From Aquificaceae bacterium (GTDB lineage: Bacteria; Aquificota; Aquificia; Aquificales; Aquificaceae), in NCBI GenBank assembly GCA_027014185.1, contig JALWEK010000139.1, forward strand, positions 1 to 17,081: a DNA stretch of 17,081 bases, given 5' to 3'. The translations under genes were made by a program, and so were the position numbers. Shown in pieces: positions 14,413 to 17,081 of this stretch. The notes below the pieces were generated by a model, which made no database searches, had not been told where the DNA came from, and was given only the letters and a program-made list of their open reading frames with translations. Positions within the stretch are counted from its first letter, which is position 1, and each line of letters opens with the position of its first letter.

Positions 14413-15501
14413 TTACCACCTCAGTCCGGAACTTTCCATGACGGGGACATACTCAAAGACCCTGTCCTCCCCTATCTTCCACTCCCTCCTTATTTTCAGC
14501 CTCAGGGCCTCCTCCACGCTCACCACTCCCAGGTCCTCTATTCCCTTACCGCTTCCGAAGATCTTGGGGGACTGGAACACCACCAGCCTGTCCCACAAGC
14601 CTTCCTTCAGAAAGCAGGTCACCGTGTAAGCCCCGCCTTCAACTAGCATATGAACCACCTCCCTCCTGGCGAGCTCCCGAAGGAGCTCGCCCAAGTCTAT
14701 CACTTCCATATGCAGAAGCTCCACGCCCGCTTCGATCAGGGTCTCTTCGTAGTCGGGCTTTCTTCTGGAGAAGACTATTAGTGTGGGAGCCGACCTATCC
14801 CGAACGAGCTTCGCTTCCAGGGGGATCTCGAGGTCTGGATCTATAACAACCCTAAGGGGTTGTCTCTCGAAGGGAATGTATCTCACGGTCAGCTCTGGGT
14901 TGTCCTTCAGGACGGTGGTTATTCCTACGAGGACCGCCGAGGCTTCGCTCCTGAGCCTGTGGGCGAACTTCCTGCTCTGGAGGGAGGTTATCCACTTGCT
15001 GTCTCCCGTAGCTGTGGCGATCCTCCCGTCAGTGGTCTGAGCGAGTTTAAGAGTTACGTAAGGCCTCTTCTGGGAGACGTATGTGAAGAAGTCCTCGTTA
15101 AGTAGTTCTGCTTCCTTTTCGCATACGCCAACCTCGACCTCTATACCTGCCTCCCTCAGCCTCTGTATTCCCTTCCCCCTCACGATCTCGTTCCTGTCTA
15201 GGGTGGCGACCACCACCCTCTTTAGCCCTGACTCGATGAGGGCGTCCGTACAGGGAGGGGTCCTCCCGAAGTGGGTACAGGGTTCGAGTGTAATGTAAGC
15301 TGTAGCTCCCTTAGCTCTATCTCCCGCTTGTTCGAGGGCCACAACCTCCGCGTGGGGGTATCCGGCCCTCTCGTGGTAGCCGAGGCCGACTACCTCTCCA
15401 TCCTTCACTATCACGCAGCCTACCGTGGGATTGGGATGTGTGAGGCCCTTCCTCCTTTTAGCCAAGGAGAGGGCGAGGCTCATGTAGGCCTCGTCCTTCA
15501 T
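14413..15501 (-). CDS. ribD: Bifunctional riboflavin biosynthesis protein RibD
   Basis: 362 residues, full length. The N-terminal domain (1 to about 140) is the pyrimidine deaminase, with zinc ligands in HAE (50-52) and PCTHFGRTPPC (74-84). The C-terminal domain is the 5-amino-6-(5-phosphoribosylamino)uracil reductase, with VTLKLAQTTDGRIA near 148 and LVEGG further on. It performs the second and third steps from the GTP branch of riboflavin synthesis. ATG at 15501 overlaps the DUF302 gene stop as ATGA. The reductase part contains a perfect hairpin followed by an internal ribosome-site-like sequence (separate entry). No other rib gene is in the window, and no FMN riboswitch is seen. Confidence 0.96.
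   Translation of the reverse strand: MKDEAYMSLALSLAKRRKGLTHPNPTVGCVIVKDGEVVGLGYHERAGYPHAEVVALEQAGDRAKGATAYITLEPCTHFGRTPPCTDALIESGLKRVVVATLDRNEIVRGKGIQRLREAGIEVEVGVCEKEAELLNEDFFTYVSQKRPYVTLKLAQTTDGRIATATGDSKWITSLQSRKFAHRLRSEASAVLVGITTVLKDNPELTVRYIPFERQPLRVVIDPDLEIPLEAKLVRDRSAPTLIVFSRRKPDYEETLIEAGVELLHMEVIDLGELLRELARREVVHMLVEGGAYTVTCFLKEGLWDRLVVFQSPKIFGSGKGIEDLGVVSVEEALRLKIRREWKIGEDRVFEYVPVMESSGLRW
14668..14691 (-). other. Perfect 10-bp hairpin with UUCG loop inside ribD
   Basis: On the mRNA strand GGCGAGCTCC (14691-14682) pairs exactly with GGAGCTCGCC (14677-14668) around TTCG (14681-14678). This gives a C(UUCG)G tetraloop, the most stable kind. It encodes GELLRELA of the reductase domain. 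No T-run follows, so it is not an intrinsic terminator. Downstream GGAGG sits 8 bases before an in-frame ATG (codon for Met in HMLVEGG). Confidence 0.6.
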
Positions 15502-15881
15502 CTCACGGACTCTTCCATTATCTCCTTAACCAGGTTCTCGATCTCCTGGGCCACACCTTTGAGCTCAGGTTCGTTGTACATCTCGAGCATCTGGGTGGGG
15601 GCTATCGTGCTGACTACGGTCTTACCGTTCTGTTCGAATATGGCCACCCGGCAGGGCATGGCTGTGGATATGTAGGGGTTCTTGGAGAGAACCTGGCTCG
15701 CGGCCCTCGGCTGGCATATCTCGACTATCACGCAGGAGTAGTTTATGGGGTGACCCTTGTTCTCGAGGATCTTGGTTACCTCGTGGGTACTCATAACGCC
15801 AAAGCCTTTCTCCTTAGCCTTTTCCTCCAGCTTCTGCCTCACCTCATCAACGCTCTTGTTCGTCTCAAGGTTTATGAGCAT
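15498..15881 (-). CDS. DUF302 family protein
   Basis: 127 residues matching the DUF302 pattern: an N-terminal SVDEVRQKLEEKAKEKGFGVMSTHEVT, a middle NYSCVIVEICQPRAASQVL and MPCRVAIFEQNGKTVVSTIAP. The family is a small alpha/beta fold of unknown biochemical role, often found in sulfur- or metal-metabolising thermophiles. No signal peptide is present; Cys50, Cys56 and Cys76 (approximate) are the only notable polar marks. AGGAGGT lies 6 bases upstream and is formed by the last codons and stop of the LptE-like gene. Its stop overlaps ribD as ATGA. Confidence 0.85.
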   Translation of the reverse strand: MLINLETNKSVDEVRQKLEEKAKEKGFGVMSTHEVTKILENKGHPINYSCVIVEICQPRAASQVLSKNPYISTAMPCRVAIFEQNGKTVVSTIAPTQMLEMYNEPELKGVAQEIENLVKEIMEESVR

Positions 15882-15885
15882 TTTT

Positions 15886-16305
15886 CTACCTCCTCAGGGT
15901 TTTAAGGATCTCAATGTATATTTTATCAAGCAGGTCGTCTATGGCCTTTCTCCTCGGTATATCTCCGAGACCTCCGTAAGGGAGCGTGTAGGGAACGACC
16001 GAGCTGAAAGAGTGCCTTTTCCCGTTCAGGATAAGTTCTACGCTGAGTACAAGGTTGTAAGAGCTTACCCTTTGCTCGGGCGTGTACGCTATGGGCACCT
16101 CTTTAAAGTCCTTCACCCTTACGCGAACTTCCCCGAATTTTCCATCGCAGCCTATCCTGTGGCCGTTTTCCAGGATCGCCCTCTCGACCACCTTCAGGAG
16201 GCTGTAGCTCAGGTAGGGCTCGTTGGTGCGGTTCTCGAACCCCTTTATGCAGAAGGTTTCAGCTCGGAGAAGACCCGCAAGCAGCAGGAGTATCAGGATC
16301 CACAC
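15886..16305 (-). CDS. LptE-like periplasmic protein
   Basis: 139 residues. The first 15 residues (MWILILLLLAGLLRA) form a signal peptide, probably cleaved before ETFC. The middle has VPIAYTPEQRVSSYNLVLSVEL, which resembles the LptE motif around a conserved Gly/Arg-Tyr-Leu strand; LptE plugs the LptD channel that inserts LPS in the outer membrane. Unlike typical LptE it has no lipobox cysteine at the cleavage site; Cys19 and Cys53 could pair instead. Start is GTG at 16305 with GGAG 8 bases upstream, overlapping coaD by 13 bases. The assignment is by pattern only and moderately sure. Confidence 0.6.
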   Translation of the reverse strand: MWILILLLLAGLLRAETFCIKGFENRTNEPYLSYSLLKVVERAILENGHRIGCDGKFGEVRVRVKDFKEVPIAYTPEQRVSSYNLVLSVELILNGKRHSFSSVVPYTLPYGGLGDIPRRKAIDDLLDKIYIEILKTLRR

Positions 16306-16778
16306 CCGAACTTCTCCCTGAGCTTCTTCTCCACGAACGGATGGACCAGACCGCTGAGATCACCGCAGTAGGAGGCCACGTCTCTCACTATGGTAGAGCT
16401 TATGTGTATGAACTCCTGGGAAGGCATCATAAAGACCGTTTCAACGCCGGCCAGCTTGAAGTTGGTTAGGGCTATCTGAAGCTCGTACTCGAAGTCCGTA
16501 AAGAGCCTCACCCCCCTCACTATTATGTCTATGCTTTCCTCCCTCATGAAATCTACCAGAAGCGAGTCGAAGCTCTTTACCTCCACCCTGTTCCCGAGGT
16601 CTTTTACCATCTCCCTGAACATCTCCACCCGCTCGTCTATCGGGAACAGGAGGTACTTTCTCGGGTTCTCCGCGACCGCTACCACGACCTTGTCGAAGAT
16701 CTTCAGACTCCTCTCCACTATGTCCAGATGGCCGAGGTGTGGAGGGTCGAAGGTTCCTGGATAGACAGCCTTTTTCAC
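16293..16778 (-). CDS. coaD: Phosphopantetheine adenylyltransferase
   Basis: 161 residues from a GTG at 16778. CoaD transfers AMP from ATP to 4'-phosphopantetheine, the penultimate step to coenzyme A. The nucleotidyltransferase start YPGTFDPPHLGH contains the HxGH motif (residues 14-17), and the second motif appears as ISSTIVRDVAS. An ATG at 16793 is in frame but has no ribosome site, whereas GTG at 16778 overlaps the rsmD stop as GTGA, has GGAGG 8 bases upstream, and puts the protein start where the family starts (MKKAVYPGTFDP). The rsmD-coaD pair is common in bacteria. The 3' end overlaps the LptE-like gene by 13 bases. Confidence 0.94.
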   Translation of the reverse strand: MKKAVYPGTFDPPHLGHLDIVERSLKIFDKVVVAVAENPRKYLLFPIDERVEMFREMVKDLGNRVEVKSFDSLLVDFMREESIDIIVRGVRLFTDFEYELQIALTNFKLAGVETVFMMPSQEFIHISSTIVRDVASYCGDLSGLVHPFVEKKLREKFGCGS

Positions 16779-17081
16779 TCCCTCTTCCTCCATATGGACA
16801 GCACTGTGTCTCCGTAGGTTCTCTCCTCTTCCGCTCCGAACCTCTTCCTCTTATCGTGCTCGAGAACGAACACACCTCCGGGCTCTAGAATCTCCATGAC
16901 CCTTTCTATAAGCTCCTTGTACCGCTCGAAGGCGTATGGAGGATCGGCGAATACGACATCGGGTTTGAGATCCAGCTTGCCCAGGATCTTCAGCACGTCC
17001 CCTCTTATAACCTTTCCTCTGGTTTTTTTCCTGATCTCCTCTGCGAGCATCGGGTTTTTCACTACAAAGCCTACCTTGGTC
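16775..17081 (-). CDS. rsmD: 16S rRNA (guanine966-N2)-methyltransferase RsmD (partial)
   Basis: The frame stays open to the window edge, so the N-terminus lies outside; 102 residues are seen. The catalytic DPPY motif of N2-guanine methyltransferases occurs in DVVFADPPYAFERY. KVIRGDVLKILGKL before it is the usual SAM-binding strand and helix, and LEPGGVFVLEHDKRKRF after it is typical of RsmD. RsmD methylates G966 of 16S rRNA using SAM. A GTG at 17062 could be mistaken for a start but would remove the SAM-binding core. The adjacent coaD supports the identification. Confidence 0.88.
   Translation of the reverse strand, partial: TKVGFVVKNPMLAEEIRKKTRGKVIRGDVLKILGKLDLKPDVVFADPPYAFERYKELIERVMEILEPGGVFVLEHDKRKRFGAEEERTYGDTVLSIWRKRE

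Noticed and set aside
14668..14691. Intrinsic terminator in ribD.
   Set aside because: The stem is strong but no T-run follows and the ribD frame continues intact through it.
16779..16793. ATG start for CoaD giving 166 residues.
   Set aside because: No ribosome site; the GTG at 16778 has GGAGG at 8 bases, a GTGA overlap with rsmD and the family-typical N-terminus.

Overview
The window is a very compact, gene-dense piece of bacterial chromosome from a thermophile, most likely a member of the Aquificaceae (Aquifex, Hydrogenobacter, Thermocrinis or Hydrogenivirga relatives). The grounds are the end of a reverse gyrase (1-522), an archaeal/eukaryal-type tRNA G26 dimethyltransferase Trm1 of the kind characterised in Aquifex aeolicus, an archaeal-type phosphoglucose/phosphomannose isomerase, and proteins rich in Lys, Glu, Arg and Ile. 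This is lineage inference from gene content; no genus can be assigned.

Layout. (1) 1-622, plus strand: reverse gyrase C-terminus overlapping a 35-residue membrane-protein gene. (2) 3769-627, minus strand: tRNA-Leu(UAA), a 65-residue and a 37-residue membrane protein, trm1, pgi/pmi, and a strikingly A+T-rich gene for a 4-TM protein that ends 4 bases from the convergent 35-residue gene. (3) 3799-7764, plus strand, divergent from the tRNA: mnmE, rho, rpmE, prfA. (4) 17081-7761, minus strand: rsmD, coaD, an LptE-like periplasmic protein, a DUF302 protein, ribD, ygfZ, a 102-residue unknown, a dienelactone-hydrolase-family enzyme; then rpmB, aroC, mlaE and a zinc-type CDF transporter; then minC, minD, minE, which meets prfA head-on with overlapping stop codons.

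Most neighbours overlap by 1-19 bases or are 0-16 bases apart, so translational coupling is likely throughout. No stretch over 300 bases lacks a gene, and I saw no intrinsic terminator, CRISPR array, IS element or rRNA. Functionally the window is largely housekeeping: tRNA modification (mnmE, trm1), ribosome parts and maturation (rpmE, rpmB, rsmD), translation and transcription termination (prfA, rho), division-site placement (minCDE), cofactor and amino-acid synthesis (coaD, ribD, aroC), envelope lipid/LPS transport (mlaE, lptE-like) and zinc efflux.

The least ordinary parts are the A+T-rich island at about 587-1240 with its short inverted repeats, three unrecognised small membrane proteins, a near-identical promoter/leader shared by rpmE and rpmB, a tRNA promoter placed so close that the transcript may carry almost no 5' leader, and a perfect 10-bp hairpin with a UUCG loop inside ribD. 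I found no clear defence or otherwise new multi-gene system.
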